A stretch of 47,933 nucleotides of DNA, taken from the NCBI GenBank assembly GCA_041178325.1, contig JBEGVN010000091.1, forward strand, positions 1 to 47,933, written 5' to 3'. This DNA comes from UBA6136 sp041178325. Lineage in GTDB: Bacteria > Pseudomonadota > Gammaproteobacteria > Methylococcales > Methylococcaceae. The notes beneath the pieces were generated by a model. The model was given only the letters and a program-made list of their open reading frames with translations. It ran no database searches and was not told where the DNA came from. This document shows, in pieces, positions 7,991 to 16,223 of this stretch (positions within the stretch are counted from its first letter, which is position 1; each line of letters begins with the position of its first letter). Both the position numbers and the translations under genes were made by a program.

Positions 7991-8899
7991 TCATAATCCT
8001 TCGATGCCGGCTGAGACAAAATCCGCCAAAAGCGTCTTGACGCGCTGCAAGGAGGGAAGCCCGGGCCGGGCCCCGAGCACTTCGCAGCAGGCCGCACCTG
8101 CCACCGACGCCATCCGAAGGATCGCCTCAAAGGGGAGCTCTTGCGAAAGACCGGCCGCATAGGCGCCATGGAAGGCGTCCCCGGCACCGGTTGTATCCAC
8201 CGCCTGAACATGAGGGGCCATGAGCCTTCCTTCACAGCCATCGCGGCGCCAGATAAGACCCTTGGACCCCAGTGTGATCACGACCACCGGCGCCCGCTCC
8301 GAGAGGGCTCTGAGAGCCGCCTGAGGGTCATCTCGCCCCAGCCATTCGCGGGCAAATTTTTCCGAGGCGACCAAATGGTCCACCTGATCCATCAATCGAC
8401 GCGTTCCGCCATGCAGCGATCCTGCGTCCAGGACCTTGGCTACCTTGCGCGTGAGAAGGGATTGAGAAAGCCCCGGCTCATGACCATCAAAGAGAAGGAC
8501 CTTGGCATTCATGCCGGAATAGTCCAAAGCATCTTCCGGCTGCGCCTGGGTCTCGCCCTTGTAGTTCACCAGACTACGGGCACCCCCGGGCTTCACCAGG
8601 ACGGTGGAGAGTGGGGTGGACGAGGAGCCCCGGATGACGCCACGGACATCAATGCCTTCAGCCTTGAGCTCCTGAAGATGGGCCTCACCAAAAACGTCGA
8701 TCCCAAGGTAACCTGAAAATCCGGTCCGTACGCCCAGTCGTGCTCCCTGAACAGCGGCATTGGCCGCAGGCCCCCCGCCACAGAGCACCAAGCCCTCGGC
8801 AAAGAGCTTTTCATCCGGCAGAGGGTGATGGGGAACCGTAAAAACCTGGTCAAACGAGGCGTGACCGACGCAGAGCACATCCAGGGGCGAGGAGGACAC
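7991..8899 (-). CDS. PfkB-family carbohydrate kinase
   Basis: A 302-residue ribokinase-fold kinase, expected to phosphorylate a sugar or nucleoside using ATP in the cytoplasm. Two PfkB signatures are present: the substrate-side GGGPAANAA (about 41-49) and the C-terminal DTTGAGDAFHGAY (from about 235), which holds the anion hole and catalytic Asp241. I chose the GTG at 8899 because it follows the bamD stop by ten bases and has GAGG nine bases upstream. The homology also starts there (LDVLCVGHASFDQVF). The longer frame to 8977 would overlap bamD heavily. The substrate is not determined from sequence; ribose, fructose, a nucleoside or a sulfosugar are all possible. Co-location with bamD suggests co-transcription, not shared function. 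Confidence 0.88.
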   Translation of the reverse strand: MSSSPLDVLCVGHASFDQVFTVPHHPLPDEKLFAEGLVLCGGGPAANAAVQGARLGVRTGFSGYLGIDVFGEAHLQELKAEGIDVRGVIRGSSSTPLSTVLVKPGGARSLVNYKGETQAQPEDALDYSGMNAKVLLFDGHEPGLSQSLLTRKVAKVLDAGSLHGGTRRLMDQVDHLVASEKFAREWLGRDDPQAALRALSERAPVVVITLGSKGLIWRRDGCEGRLMAPHVQAVDTTGAGDAFHGAYAAGLSQELPFEAILRMASVAGAACCEVLGARPGLPSLQRVKTLLADFVSAGIEGL

Positions 8900-8909
8900 G
8901 TGAAGCGCC

Positions 8910-9749
8910 TCAGTCTTCTTCCAGCCCGATGAATTTCCAGACCTTTTCGATCGCCGTGGGCTCGTAGTTGACATCATGTGCCGCCTTCCCCGGAACCCCG
9001 TTGGCGTAGTTCAGCTCAAACACGCGGTGGGTATCATCGGCCAACTGCGCCATACCCAGCGTTCGGTAGGCCTGCTCCATGATTTCCAGTGCGACGGGAA
9101 CCGCCTGAGTCCTTTGATACTTGCGAACCACTTCAGCACCCCGGCGGGCTGCCGCGAGGTAGGCGCCGCGGCGCATGTAGTAGTCGGCGACATGGATCTC
9201 ATGCATAGCCAGACTGTTGCGCAGCGCAATCATCCGCTTCCGGGAGTCCTCAGCATAGCGGCTGTTCGGGAAACGCTTTACCAGCTCATCGAAGTCCTTG
9301 TAGGAATCCTGCGTGGAGCCGGCATCACGCTGCGAGGCATCCGTCGGCATGAAACGGTCAAAAAAGCCGATGCCCCGGTTATAATTGACCAAGCCCTTGA
9401 GATAGTAGGGGTAATCGACATACGGGTGGGTCGGGTTGAGCTTGATGAAACGGTCTGCCGCCGCAATCGCCGCATCCGGCTCATCGTTCTTGTAGTAGCA
9501 GTAAGCGACGTCAAGCTGGGCTTGGGTAGCGTACTTCCCGAACGGGAATCGCGACTCCAGCTTTTCGTAGGTCTTGGCAGCCTTCTCATAGGCCCCGTCA
9601 TTCATCAACCCGCGAGCCTCCTTATAGAACTGTTCGGCGGTCCAGCCATCATGATCATCGACCACGACCTCGTCGGAACAGCCCCCCACAAGCAGGGTAA
9701 GGCCGGCAAGCAAGGCAAAGAGGATAGGATGGCAGGTGAATCTTGGCAT
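8910..9749 (-). CDS. bamD: outer membrane assembly lipoprotein BamD
   Basis: BamD is the essential lipoprotein of the BAM complex that folds beta-barrel proteins into the outer membrane. The 279-residue product has a lipoprotein signal with lipobox LVGGC (Cys24) and a series of TPR repeats (AEQFYKEARGLMNDGAYEKA, FPFGKYATQAQLDVAYCYY, PDAAIAAADRFIKLNPTHP). The NYNRGIGFFDRF block and SRYAEDSRKRMIALRN are landmarks of the family. Length matches E. coli BamD plus a short C-terminal tail. It is divergent from rluD, an arrangement conserved in gammaproteobacteria. BamB is encoded 9 kb away in a second operon. Confidence 0.95.
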   Translation of the reverse strand: MPRFTCHPILFALLAGLTLLVGGCSDEVVVDDHDGWTAEQFYKEARGLMNDGAYEKAAKTYEKLESRFPFGKYATQAQLDVAYCYYKNDEPDAAIAAADRFIKLNPTHPYVDYPYYLKGLVNYNRGIGFFDRFMPTDASQRDAGSTQDSYKDFDELVKRFPNSRYAEDSRKRMIALRNSLAMHEIHVADYYMRRGAYLAAARRGAEVVRKYQRTQAVPVALEIMEQAYRTLGMAQLADDTHRVFELNYANGVPGKAAHDVNYEPTAIEKVWKFIGLEED

Positions 9750-9816
9750 GGAGACGTTGGATACCGGGCATGGACCCCAGCGTCGCAGTATAACGTGATT
9801 AAACCAACGGACTGAA
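9750..9816. promoter_or_regulatory. divergent bamD / rluD promoter region
   Basis: In this 67-bp gap the minus strand has TATACT (9787-9792), a good -10 hexamer for bamD, and the plus strand has TATAAC (9789-9794), a possible -10 for rluD. They overlap on opposite strands. No consensus -35 is found at proper spacing for either, so the sites are tentative. Confidence 0.35.
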
Positions 9817-10761
9817 GTGGAACCCGAACAGAACCTTAATGCGCTGATTCCGAACGAACTGGCGGGAAAGCGACTCGATCAGGCCTTAAGTCAGCTCTTT
9901 CCGGAGTATTCCCGAAACCGAATTCAAGACTGGATCCGGTCGGGTGCCGTGGTGGTTAATGGGCAGACAGCAGAAGCCAAACGCAAACTCTTTGGCGGCG
10001 AAGAAATCGTCCTGACCCCGATATTTGAAACGGTCACGCAAGTGGCCCCGGAGGCCATACCCCTGCATATCGTCTATGAGGATGACTCCCTGATTGTGGT
10101 CGACAAACCGCAGGGGCTGGTCGTTCATCCGGCGGCTGGGCACCACGACGGGACACTCCAGAATGCGCTTTTGCATTACGCCCCCACGCTCGACAAGGTG
10201 CCAAGGTCCGGTATCGTGCACCGGATTGACAAGGACACCAGCGGTCTTTTGATGGTGGCGCGCACCGTTGAAGCTCACAAGCTCCTCGTCGAACAGCTTC
10301 AGGCGCATACCGTCCATCGCCAATATCTGGCCCTGGTGCAGGGAACGCTGACCGGCGGGGGAACCATTGACCTTCCCATCGGCCGGCACGGGAGTGACCG
10401 CAAGCGCTTTGCAGTTCGCCCCGATGGAAAGTCCGCTGTCACCCACTATCGAATCCACGAGCGATTTGCCGCCCACACACTGGTCGAAGTCCAACTCGAG
10501 ACCGGCCGCACGCATCAGATCCGCGTCCACATGGCTCATATCGGTCACCCCTTGGTCGGAGATCCGGTCTATGGCGGGCGGGCCCGGCTGCCCCAGGGCG
10601 CAAGCCCCGAGCTGATTGCAGCGCTTCAGGGCTTCAAGCGGCAGGCGCTTCATGCGGGAAGCCTCGGCATCGATCATCCTGAATCCGGGGACTACATGGC
10701 GTGGGAAAGCCCCTTGCCTTCCGATTTTGAAGCGCTGCTCGAAAGGCTTCGAGAGGGATGA
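9817..10761 (+). CDS. rluD: 23S rRNA pseudouridine synthase RluD
   Basis: RluD makes pseudouridines 1911, 1915 and 1917 in helix 69 of 23S rRNA, important for ribosome assembly and termination. The 314-residue product has an N-terminal S4 RNA-binding domain (about 15-65) and the RluA-family catalytic core with HRIDKDTSGLL (catalytic Asp138), VDKPQGLVVHPAAGH (96-109) and the late RTHQIRVHMAHIGHPLVGD block. The GTG at 9817 is the start; no ATG lies near it. The RluD rather than RluC assignment rests on the S4-catalytic spacing and on the conserved context of divergent bamD and downstream pgeF. Confidence 0.93.
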   Translation: MEPEQNLNALIPNELAGKRLDQALSQLFPEYSRNRIQDWIRSGAVVVNGQTAEAKRKLFGGEEIVLTPIFETVTQVAPEAIPLHIVYEDDSLIVVDKPQGLVVHPAAGHHDGTLQNALLHYAPTLDKVPRSGIVHRIDKDTSGLLMVARTVEAHKLLVEQLQAHTVHRQYLALVQGTLTGGGTIDLPIGRHGSDRKRFAVRPDGKSAVTHYRIHERFAAHTLVEVQLETGRTHQIRVHMAHIGHPLVGDPVYGGRARLPQGASPELIAALQGFKRQALHAGSLGIDHPESGDYMAWESPLPSDFEALLERLREG

Positions 10762-10765
10762 TCCG

Positions 10766-11506
10766 GTGATTCACGCCCTCACCCCAGAATGGCCGGCTCC
10801 CCCCGGGGTTCGCGCGCTGAGCACCCTTCGAGGGCCCGGCGGCAGTCAGGGACCTTATCAGGGACTCAACCTTGGCGCCCATGTAGGGGATGATCCCGAC
10901 CAGGTCCATGAAAACCGTGCGCTGCTCACGCGACATCTTGGGCTTTCGAAACCCCCGGCCTGGCTGGATCAGGTCCACGGGACGACCTGCGTCAAAGCCA
11001 ACCCCGACGATCTCGAAACCGCAGATGCCAGCTTTACCGATCAGGTCGGCATCGCCTGTATCGTCATGACGGCCGACTGCCTTCCCGTCCTTTTTGCCAC
11101 CCGAGACGGCCAACGCGTTGCCGCCGCCCATGCCGGCTGGAAGGGGCTTGCGGGCGGCGTCCTTGAGGCCACCCTGGCATCGCTTGGAACCCATGAGGTT
11201 CTCGCCTGGCTCGGACCTGCCATCGGCCCACAGGCCTTTGAAGTCGGCCCTGAAGTTCGGGACGCCTTCCTGAATCGACACCCCGATGCGGGCCAGGCGT
11301 TTTCCAATCCGCACAAAGACCGCTACCATGCCGATCTTTATGAACTGGCACGTTGCCTTCTGACGCAGGCAGGCGTCCCTGACGATGCCATTTATGGCGG
11401 TGGACATTGTACCTACCTTGAATCCGATGCGTTTTTCTCCTACCGGCGTGATCGCACAACCGGCCGCATGGCCAGCCTCATCTGGCGCGAACAAGAATCT
11501 CCCTGA
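10766..11506 (+). CDS. pgeF: peptidoglycan editing factor PgeF (YfiH/laccase-domain family)
   Basis: PgeF (formerly YfiH, annotated as polyphenol oxidase) removes wrongly incorporated L-Ser from UDP-MurNAc-peptide precursors in E. coli. The 246-residue product has the family metal-site residues: His71 in DQVHG, Cys105 in TADCLPVLFA and His122 in AAHAGWKG. It also carries IGPQAFEVG and the final GGGHCTY. I use the GTG at 10766, four bases after the rluD stop, because homology starts there (LTPEWPAPPGVRAL); an AGAGG precedes it. A longer frame back to 10616 would overlap rluD by about 145 bases and has no family similarity. It is coupled to rluD as in enterobacteria. Confidence 0.92.
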   Translation: MIHALTPEWPAPPGVRALSTLRGPGGSQGPYQGLNLGAHVGDDPDQVHENRALLTRHLGLSKPPAWLDQVHGTTCVKANPDDLETADASFTDQVGIACIVMTADCLPVLFATRDGQRVAAAHAGWKGLAGGVLEATLASLGTHEVLAWLGPAIGPQAFEVGPEVRDAFLNRHPDAGQAFSNPHKDRYHADLYELARCLLTQAGVPDDAIYGGGHCTYLESDAFFSYRRDRTTGRMASLIWREQESP

Positions 11507-12337
11507 ATGACCACCCTTCTTCTCATCATCGGCTTTACCCTCATCGGCGGCCTCCTGAGTGTGCTGCTTGCAGCCAGCTTTCTTCTGGTACCGGAAAACC
11601 ATCACCCCAAGATCCTTCCACACGGAGTCAGTTTTGCGCTCGGCGCCCTCTTGAGCGTGGCCTTCCTTGATCTTCTCCCCGATGCCATGCACCAGGTGGG
11701 CCCCGGGCGAGAAGACCTGATCCTTGGGACCGTTCTGGCCGGCATCCTCGGATTTTTCCTGCTTGAAAAGCTTCTGGTCTGGCGGCATTGCCACGCCACC
11801 CACTGTGAGACCCATGGCGAAGCCCATTTCCACCAGCCCGCCGGTACCCTGATCGTGATCGGCGATGCCATTCACAACTTTGTCGATGGCATCCTGATCG
11901 CCGCAGCCTTCCTGACCGATGTCCAGCTCGGAATCGTGACCAGCCTGGCGGTTGCCGCCCATGAAATCCCTCAGGAAGTCGGCGACTTTGCGATTCTGCT
12001 CCAAAGTGGCTACAGCCGGATGCGCGCCCTCGCCTATAACCTTCTTTCTAGCCTTGCCACCATGGTCGGCGGGGTCCTTGCCTATTTTGGGCTTGGCCTG
12101 ATCCGCGATGAACTCCCCTTCATTCTTGCCATTGCGGCATCCAGCTTTATCTATATTGCCGTGGCAGACCTCATTCCGAGTCTCCACCAGAAGACGACCC
12201 TCCGTGCGGCCCTTCAGCAGGTGACACTGATCCTCGCCGGAGTCTGGGTCATCTACGTGGTGCATCACCATGCGGACAGAGTCCCCAGCGCTGAAGATCC
12301 CATCGCCCAGGAGTCGACTCGGGTCGGGCATTTTTAA
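11507..12337 (+). CDS. ZIP-family divalent metal transporter
   Basis: A 276-residue integral membrane protein with about eight hydrophobic segments. The two metal-site signatures of ZIP transporters are present: HNFVDGILIA in TM4 and HEIPQEVGD in TM5. The His-rich loop between TM3 and TM4 (HCHATHCETHGEAHFHQ) is the usual variable metal-binding loop. ZIP proteins import Zn2+ or related divalent cations into the cytoplasm. The E. coli homologue ZupT has broad specificity, and the exact substrate here is unknown. The ATG directly follows the pgeF stop, so it is part of the rluD-pgeF transcript. There is no sign of a Zur or MntR site, although an internal promoter would be hard to see inside pgeF. 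Confidence 0.9.
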   Translation: MTTLLLIIGFTLIGGLLSVLLAASFLLVPENHHPKILPHGVSFALGALLSVAFLDLLPDAMHQVGPGREDLILGTVLAGILGFFLLEKLLVWRHCHATHCETHGEAHFHQPAGTLIVIGDAIHNFVDGILIAAAFLTDVQLGIVTSLAVAAHEIPQEVGDFAILLQSGYSRMRALAYNLLSSLATMVGGVLAYFGLGLIRDELPFILAIAASSFIYIAVADLIPSLHQKTTLRAALQQVTLILAGVWVIYVVHHHADRVPSAEDPIAQESTRVGHF

Positions 12338-12339
12338 GC

Positions 12340-12807
12340 ATGGCGACGGCACGCTCCTTTCTGGCCCCGGCCCTTGAACGACTGGATGAAGCCCTCTGGG
12401 ATCTTCCCGGGGTCGATGCTTCAGACCCTGAGGGGATCCGGCGTGAGGCCTTGTCGCTTCTGCCCGATGATCTGGCACAAAAGCTCCATGGGCTTCTCGA
12501 CACACTCAAAATGCTGGAACATGCCGAAGCACCGGATGCCAGGGCGCTGGGGGAGGCGGTTTTTGCGCTCGGGCAGCTGCATGCCGAAATTGTCGCCTTA
12601 AGCCGCGCGCAGGCTGAAATTGAAAGCGCCTGGATCGGAACGGACCGGGTCGATCCTCGCGCCTTGGATGGACAACAACCGGAGCAGATTCGAAAGTTCC
12701 TGGCACTCCGGGACCGCCTTTTCCGCCAAGTGGCCGACTTTACCCTGAAGCTACTTCTGGCCCTCTTTGGACTGCTGGTGGTCCTTCTGGTGCTGGGTCT
12801 GATCTAG
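12340..12807 (+). CDS. unrecognised tail-anchored protein
   Basis: The product is 155 residues, begins two bases after the ZIP transporter stop, and is not recognised. Residues 1-130 are soluble and mostly helical, with acidic and leucine-rich segments (ALERLDEALWDLPG, LLDTLKMLEHAEAP) and a likely coiled-coil stretch (AVFALGQLHAEIVALSRAQA). A single very hydrophobic helix (LLLALFGLLVVLLVLGLI) forms the extreme C-terminus, so the protein is probably anchored by its tail with the bulk in the cytoplasm. No ribosome binding site is obvious, so translation may be coupled to the preceding gene. Its place after the transporter suggests but does not show a partnership. Confidence 0.65.
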   Translation: MATARSFLAPALERLDEALWDLPGVDASDPEGIRREALSLLPDDLAQKLHGLLDTLKMLEHAEAPDARALGEAVFALGQLHAEIVALSRAQAEIESAWIGTDRVDPRALDGQQPEQIRKFLALRDRLFRQVADFTLKLLLALFGLLVVLLVLGLI

Positions 12808-12834
12808 GTCAAGTCGAAAAAAGGGGATTTGTGT

Positions 12835-12864
12835 TTGACTATCCCCAGCAGAGCCAGATAGAAT
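12835..12864 (+). promoter_or_regulatory. sigma70 promoter of rplU-rpmA
   Basis: TTGACT (12835-12840) and TAGAAT (12859-12864) are separated by 18 bases, upstream of rplU with a leader of about 40 bases. The 12808-12905 gap holds nothing else recognised. Confidence 0.7.
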
Positions 12865-12905
12865 TCCGGGTTTTCCGAATTTAATCTCCACTGGAGACAG
12901 TCATC

Positions 12906-13217
12906 ATGTACGCGGTTATTCATACGGGCGGCAAGCAATACCGGGTTAAGCCGGGCGAACTCCTTAAGGTCGAAACCCTCATCGCCGAGGCCGGCCAGGA
13001 AGTCGAGTTCGACAAGGTTCTGCTGGTCCAGACCGATTCCGGCATCAAAGTCGGCAAGCCCTACCTCGAGGGCGGCAAGGTGACCGCCACCGTCACCCAG
13101 CACGGCCGTCATCCCAAGGTCAAGATTCTGAAGTTCCGTCGCCGTAAGCATCACATGAAGCAGGCCGGCCATCGCCAGAATTTCACCGAAGTTAAAATCA
13201 CTGGCATCACCGCCTAA
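12906..13217 (+). CDS. rplU: 50S ribosomal protein L21
   Basis: L21 binds 23S rRNA in the large ribosomal subunit. The 103-residue product begins MYAVIHTGGKQYRVKPGE, the family signature, and ends with the basic RNA-binding stretch FRRRKHHMKQAGHRQ. Length equals that of E. coli L21. A TGGAGA ribosome binding site precedes the ATG. It is the first gene of the rplU-rpmA pair, conserved across bacteria. Confidence 0.97.
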   Translation: MYAVIHTGGKQYRVKPGELLKVETLIAEAGQEVEFDKVLLVQTDSGIKVGKPYLEGGKVTATVTQHGRHPKVKILKFRRRKHHMKQAGHRQNFTEVKITGITA

Positions 13218-13236
13218 ATCCTAACGAGGTCCACCC

Positions 13237-13503
13237 ATGGCTCATAAGAAAGCAGGCGGCAGTTCCAGAAACGGTCGCGATTCCAACGCCCAACGCCTTG
13301 GCGTCAAGCGCTACGGCGGTCAGCTGGTTTCTGCTGGCAGCATCATTGTTCGTCAGCGTGGCACCCAGTTCCACGCCGGTGAAAATGTTGGCGTCGGCAA
13401 GGATTACACCCTGTTTGCACTGGCCGATGGCCACGTTGCCTTCAAGGTTAAAGGCCCGCAGCGTCGCCGCTACGTCAGCATTGAGGCGGTCGTCGCCGAC
13501 TGA
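13237..13503 (+). CDS. rpmA: 50S ribosomal protein L27
   Basis: L27 sits near the peptidyl-transferase centre, where its N-terminal tail helps position tRNA. The 88-residue product starts MAHKKAGGSSRNGRDSNAQR, with the flexible basic tail directly after the initiator Met. It lacks the cleavable N-terminal extension known from Firmicutes L27. It lies 19 bp after rplU in the same transcript and is followed by a strong terminator. Confidence 0.97.
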   Translation: MAHKKAGGSSRNGRDSNAQRLGVKRYGGQLVSAGSIIVRQRGTQFHAGENVGVGKDYTLFALADGHVAFKVKGPQRRRYVSIEAVVAD

Positions 13504-13536
13504 TCGCCCCATCAGGGCGCGATCGGCGCGGACCCC

Positions 13537-13567
13537 AAAAGCCTCGTCCTCTGACGGGGCTTTTTTA
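13537..13567 (+). terminator. intrinsic terminator after rpmA
   Basis: AAAAGCC-tCGTC pairs with GACGgGGCTTTT around a four-base CTCT loop and is followed by six T. It separates the ribosomal-protein transcript from obgE, although the gap of only 77 bases leaves room for partial readthrough. Confidence 0.85.
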
Positions 13568-13580
13568 TTCTAGAACACCT

Positions 13581-14615
13581 ATGAAATTCGTCGACGAAGC
13601 AGATATTCGGGTCGAAGCGGGCGATGGCGGCAATGGCTGCGTCGGCTTTCGCCGCGAAAAATACATCCCGTTTGGGGGGCCCGATGGCGGGGACGGCGGG
13701 GATGGCGGCAGCGTCTTCCTGGTCGGCTCCTCCAGCCTGAACACCTTGGTGGATTTTCGCTTCCACGCTGTTTATCGCGCCGAGCGCGGCGAAAACGGCT
13801 CCGGCGGCAACTGTACGGGACATGCCGGCAAGGACTGCTACGTCCAGATCCCGATCGGCACCCAGATCACCGATGCCGATACCGGTGAGCTTCTGGGCGA
13901 CCTGACCGAAGAGGGTCAGACCCTGATGATCGCCCGCGGCGGTTGGCATGGCCTTGGCAACACCCGCTTCAAGAGCAGCACCAATCGGGCTCCACGCCAA
14001 TCGACCCCGGGAAAGCCCGGGGAACACCGCAATCTTCACCTTGAACTCAAGGTCATTGCAGATGTGGGTCTTTTGGGGCTTCCCAATGCCGGAAAATCCA
14101 GCCTGATCCGTGCGATTTCAGCCGCGCGCCCTAAAGTCGCCGACTACCCTTTTACGACCCTTCACCCGAACCTGGGCGTCATTCGCGTTGATGACCAGCG
14201 AAGCTTCGTGATGGCCGATATCCCGGGCCTCATCGAGGGGGCCGCCGAAGGTGCTGGACTCGGCATTCAGTTCCTCAAGCATCTTTCACGGACCAGCGTC
14301 CTCCTTCACATCCTCGACATCTTCCCCGGTGAAGGCGCGGATGATCCTGTAGAAGCCGCCCGGAAGGTTATTGGAGAGCTTGAAAAGTGGGGTGAAGGCA
14401 TTGATGAAAAGCCCCGCTGGCTGGTTCTCAACAAAATTGATGCACTGCCCGAAGACGAAGTCGAGAGCCACTGCCAGGCCATCGTCGATGCGCTGGCGTG
14501 GGACGGCCCGGTATTTCGTATTTCGGCCCTGGAGGGCAAAGGCCTCAAGCCCCTGACCTACCAGATCATGGATTTTTTGGAAGCACAAAAATCAGACGAT
14601 GCAGAAGCGGAGTGA
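13581..14615 (+). CDS. obgE: GTPase Obg/CgtA
   Basis: Obg is an essential GTPase in late 50S ribosome assembly and the stringent response. The 344-residue product has the glycine-rich Obg fold (about 1-158, with repeated GDGG runs), then the G domain: P-loop GLPNAGKS (166-173), the G2 region YPFTTLHP, G3 DIPG (213-216) and G4 NKID (284-287). There is a short acidic tail ending DDAEAE. It overlaps the start of proB by 17 bases, so the two are translated together. The order rplU-rpmA-obgE-proB is common in proteobacteria. Confidence 0.96.
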   Translation: MKFVDEADIRVEAGDGGNGCVGFRREKYIPFGGPDGGDGGDGGSVFLVGSSSLNTLVDFRFHAVYRAERGENGSGGNCTGHAGKDCYVQIPIGTQITDADTGELLGDLTEEGQTLMIARGGWHGLGNTRFKSSTNRAPRQSTPGKPGEHRNLHLELKVIADVGLLGLPNAGKSSLIRAISAARPKVADYPFTTLHPNLGVIRVDDQRSFVMADIPGLIEGAAEGAGLGIQFLKHLSRTSVLLHILDIFPGEGADDPVEAARKVIGELEKWGEGIDEKPRWLVLNKIDALPEDEVESHCQAIVDALAWDGPVFRISALEGKGLKPLTYQIMDFLEAQKSDDAEAE

Positions 14616-15723
14616 TTTTTCCGCCGCACGGCGGGTCGTCATCAAGATCGGAAGCGCCCTCCTCACCGGCGGCGGCCGGGGCCTGGATCTTCAGGGAATC
14701 AGCGGCTGGGTCAGCCAGATGGCAGCCATTCGAGACCGCGGCATTGAAGTCGTTCTGGTCTCCTCAGGCTCGGTCGCCGAGGGCATGAGCCGACTCGGCT
14801 GGACCACGCGCCCCCACGCCCTTCATGAACTTCAGGCGGCCGCCTCCGTGGGGCAGATGGGGCTGGTTCGAGCCTATGAAACCCTCTTCGAACAGCATGG
14901 TCGCAAGACCGCGCAGATCCTACTGACCCATGATGACCTCTCCCACCGCGAGCGGTATCTCAATGCCCGCAGCACCCTCTTGACGCTCCTTGAGCTGGGG
15001 GTCGTACCAGTCATCAATGAAAACGACACCGTTGCGACTGAGGAAATCCGCTTTGGCGATAACGATACCCTCGGCGCGATGGTTGCAAACCTTCTGGATG
15101 CTGATCTTCTGATCATCCTGACCGACCAGAAGGGGCTCTATGAGCGCGATCCCACCGACGACCCAACGGCGCAACTGGTCAGCGAGGCCCGCATTGATGA
15201 TCCGAGCCTTGGGGCCATGGTGGGCGAAAGCCGAAGCGGCCTGGGTCGTGGCGGCATGATTACCAAGCTTCGGGCTGCACGACTCGCTTCCCGCTCAGGG
15301 ACGGCCACCGTGATCGTCTCTGGAAAAGAAACCGATGGCATCCCAAGGATCATTGATGGCGAAACCATTGGAACCTTCCTGGTGCCGGATGAATCGCCGC
15401 TGGTCGCCCGAAAGCGATGGCTCGCAGGACAGCTCAAAGCCAAGGGCAGCCTGACCATCGACCCGGGGGCCGTCAGGGTCCTCAAAGAATCAGGGAAGAG
15501 CCTGCTTCCGATAGGCGTCACCACCGTCCAAGGATCTTTCGACCGCGGCGATCTGGTGATTTGTCTGGATGCAGACGGCGTTGAAGTGGCGCGAGGCCTG
15601 GTGAACTATAGCTCAGAAGAAGCGAGCCTTCTGATCGGACAGCCCACCCACAGGATCGAGGAAATCCTCGGCTATGTGGATGAACCCGAGATGATTCATC
15701 GCGACAACCTGATTGTCGCTTAG
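14599..15723 (+). CDS. proB: glutamate 5-kinase ProB
   Basis: ProB phosphorylates L-glutamate with ATP, the first step of proline synthesis, and is normally feedback-inhibited by proline. The 374-residue product has the amino-acid kinase domain (VVIKIGSALLT near residue 13, VLVSSGSVAEG, PVINENDTV, FGDNDTLGA, GGMITKLRAA) and a C-terminal PUA domain (about 280-367, including RGDLVICLDADG). Length is typical for the two-domain enzyme. Its start lies within the end of obgE. No proA is present in the window. Confidence 0.95.
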   Translation: MQKRSDFSAARRVVIKIGSALLTGGGRGLDLQGISGWVSQMAAIRDRGIEVVLVSSGSVAEGMSRLGWTTRPHALHELQAAASVGQMGLVRAYETLFEQHGRKTAQILLTHDDLSHRERYLNARSTLLTLLELGVVPVINENDTVATEEIRFGDNDTLGAMVANLLDADLLIILTDQKGLYERDPTDDPTAQLVSEARIDDPSLGAMVGESRSGLGRGGMITKLRAARLASRSGTATVIVSGKETDGIPRIIDGETIGTFLVPDESPLVARKRWLAGQLKAKGSLTIDPGAVRVLKESGKSLLPIGVTTVQGSFDRGDLVICLDADGVEVARGLVNYSSEEASLLIGQPTHRIEEILGYVDEPEMIHRDNLIVA

Positions 15724-15728
15724 GAAGC

Positions 15729-15744
15729 GATCCCCGAAGGGATC
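15729..15744. terminator. hairpin between convergent proB and rpsT
   Basis: GATCCC (15729-15734), a CGAA loop and GGGATC (15739-15744) form a perfect 6-bp stem; read on the minus strand the loop is a stable TTCG. There is no T run on either side, so termination would be weak or Rho-assisted. Confidence 0.35.
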
Positions 15745-15769
15745 ACCTCCCATCATCGACGTGGTCGAA

Positions 15770-16045
15770 TCAGGCCGTCTTCAGCGCCAGAGCCTTCACG
15801 CGAGCGTTCAGGCGGCTCTTGCTGCGAGCAGCTTTGTTCTTGTGGATCAGACCCTTGTTAACCGAAGAGTCAATGATCGGCACGGCAGCTTTGAAAGCAG
15901 CCTGAGCCTCTTCAATATTGCCAGACTCAACCGCCAGGATGACCTTCTTGATGAAGGTACGGAGACGGCTGCGAAGGGCAGCGTTATGTGCGCGATGCTT
16001 TTCAGACTGAATAGCGCGTTTCTTAGCGGAAGCGATGTTGGCCAA
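15770..16045 (-). CDS. rpsT: 30S ribosomal protein S20
   Basis: S20 binds 16S rRNA early in small-subunit assembly. The 91-residue product starts MANIASAKKRAIQSEKHRAH, the classic S20 N-terminus, followed by long basic helices and the VNKGLIHKNKAARSKSRL motif. It is a single-gene unit read towards proB. A good promoter lies 42 bases upstream of the start. Confidence 0.97.
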   Translation of the reverse strand: MANIASAKKRAIQSEKHRAHNAALRSRLRTFIKKVILAVESGNIEEAQAAFKAAVPIIDSSVNKGLIHKNKAARSKSRLNARVKALALKTA

Positions 16046-16086
16046 GGCTCAAACCTCAAAAACTGAAGGAATGGATCGAACCAACT

Positions 16087-16115
16087 ATTCTGACGGAGTT
16101 TTCAGGTATCGTCAA
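16087..16115 (-). promoter_or_regulatory. sigma70 promoter of rpsT
   Basis: On the minus strand TTGACG (16110-16115) and CAGAAT (16087-16092) are separated by exactly 17 bases. This is a good match for a strong housekeeping promoter and is correctly placed before rpsT. The rest of the 16046-16223 gap has only a CCCCAGAGGGG mini-hairpin and a TAGAAT that might serve the divergent gene. Confidence 0.75.
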
Positions 16116-16223
16116 TACAAAAGCCGCCATCATTCGGGTTTTTTCATAGCCCCAGAGGGGTCCGTAGAGTAGAATTCCATTCAATCTCTCATGATGTTCC
16201 ATTCGCTCTGAACCTTCGACAGC

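Noticed and set aside
9886..10677. A 263-codon minus-strand frame over rluD
   Set aside because: It is fully inside rluD, whose catalytic motifs are certain, and has no ribosome site or domain.
10634..12505. A 623-codon open frame on the minus strand across pgeF and the ZIP gene
   Set aside because: It is antisense to three genes with clear motifs and has low-complexity Gly/Asp/Lys-rich sequence without any recognisable domain. It reflects third-position GC bias.
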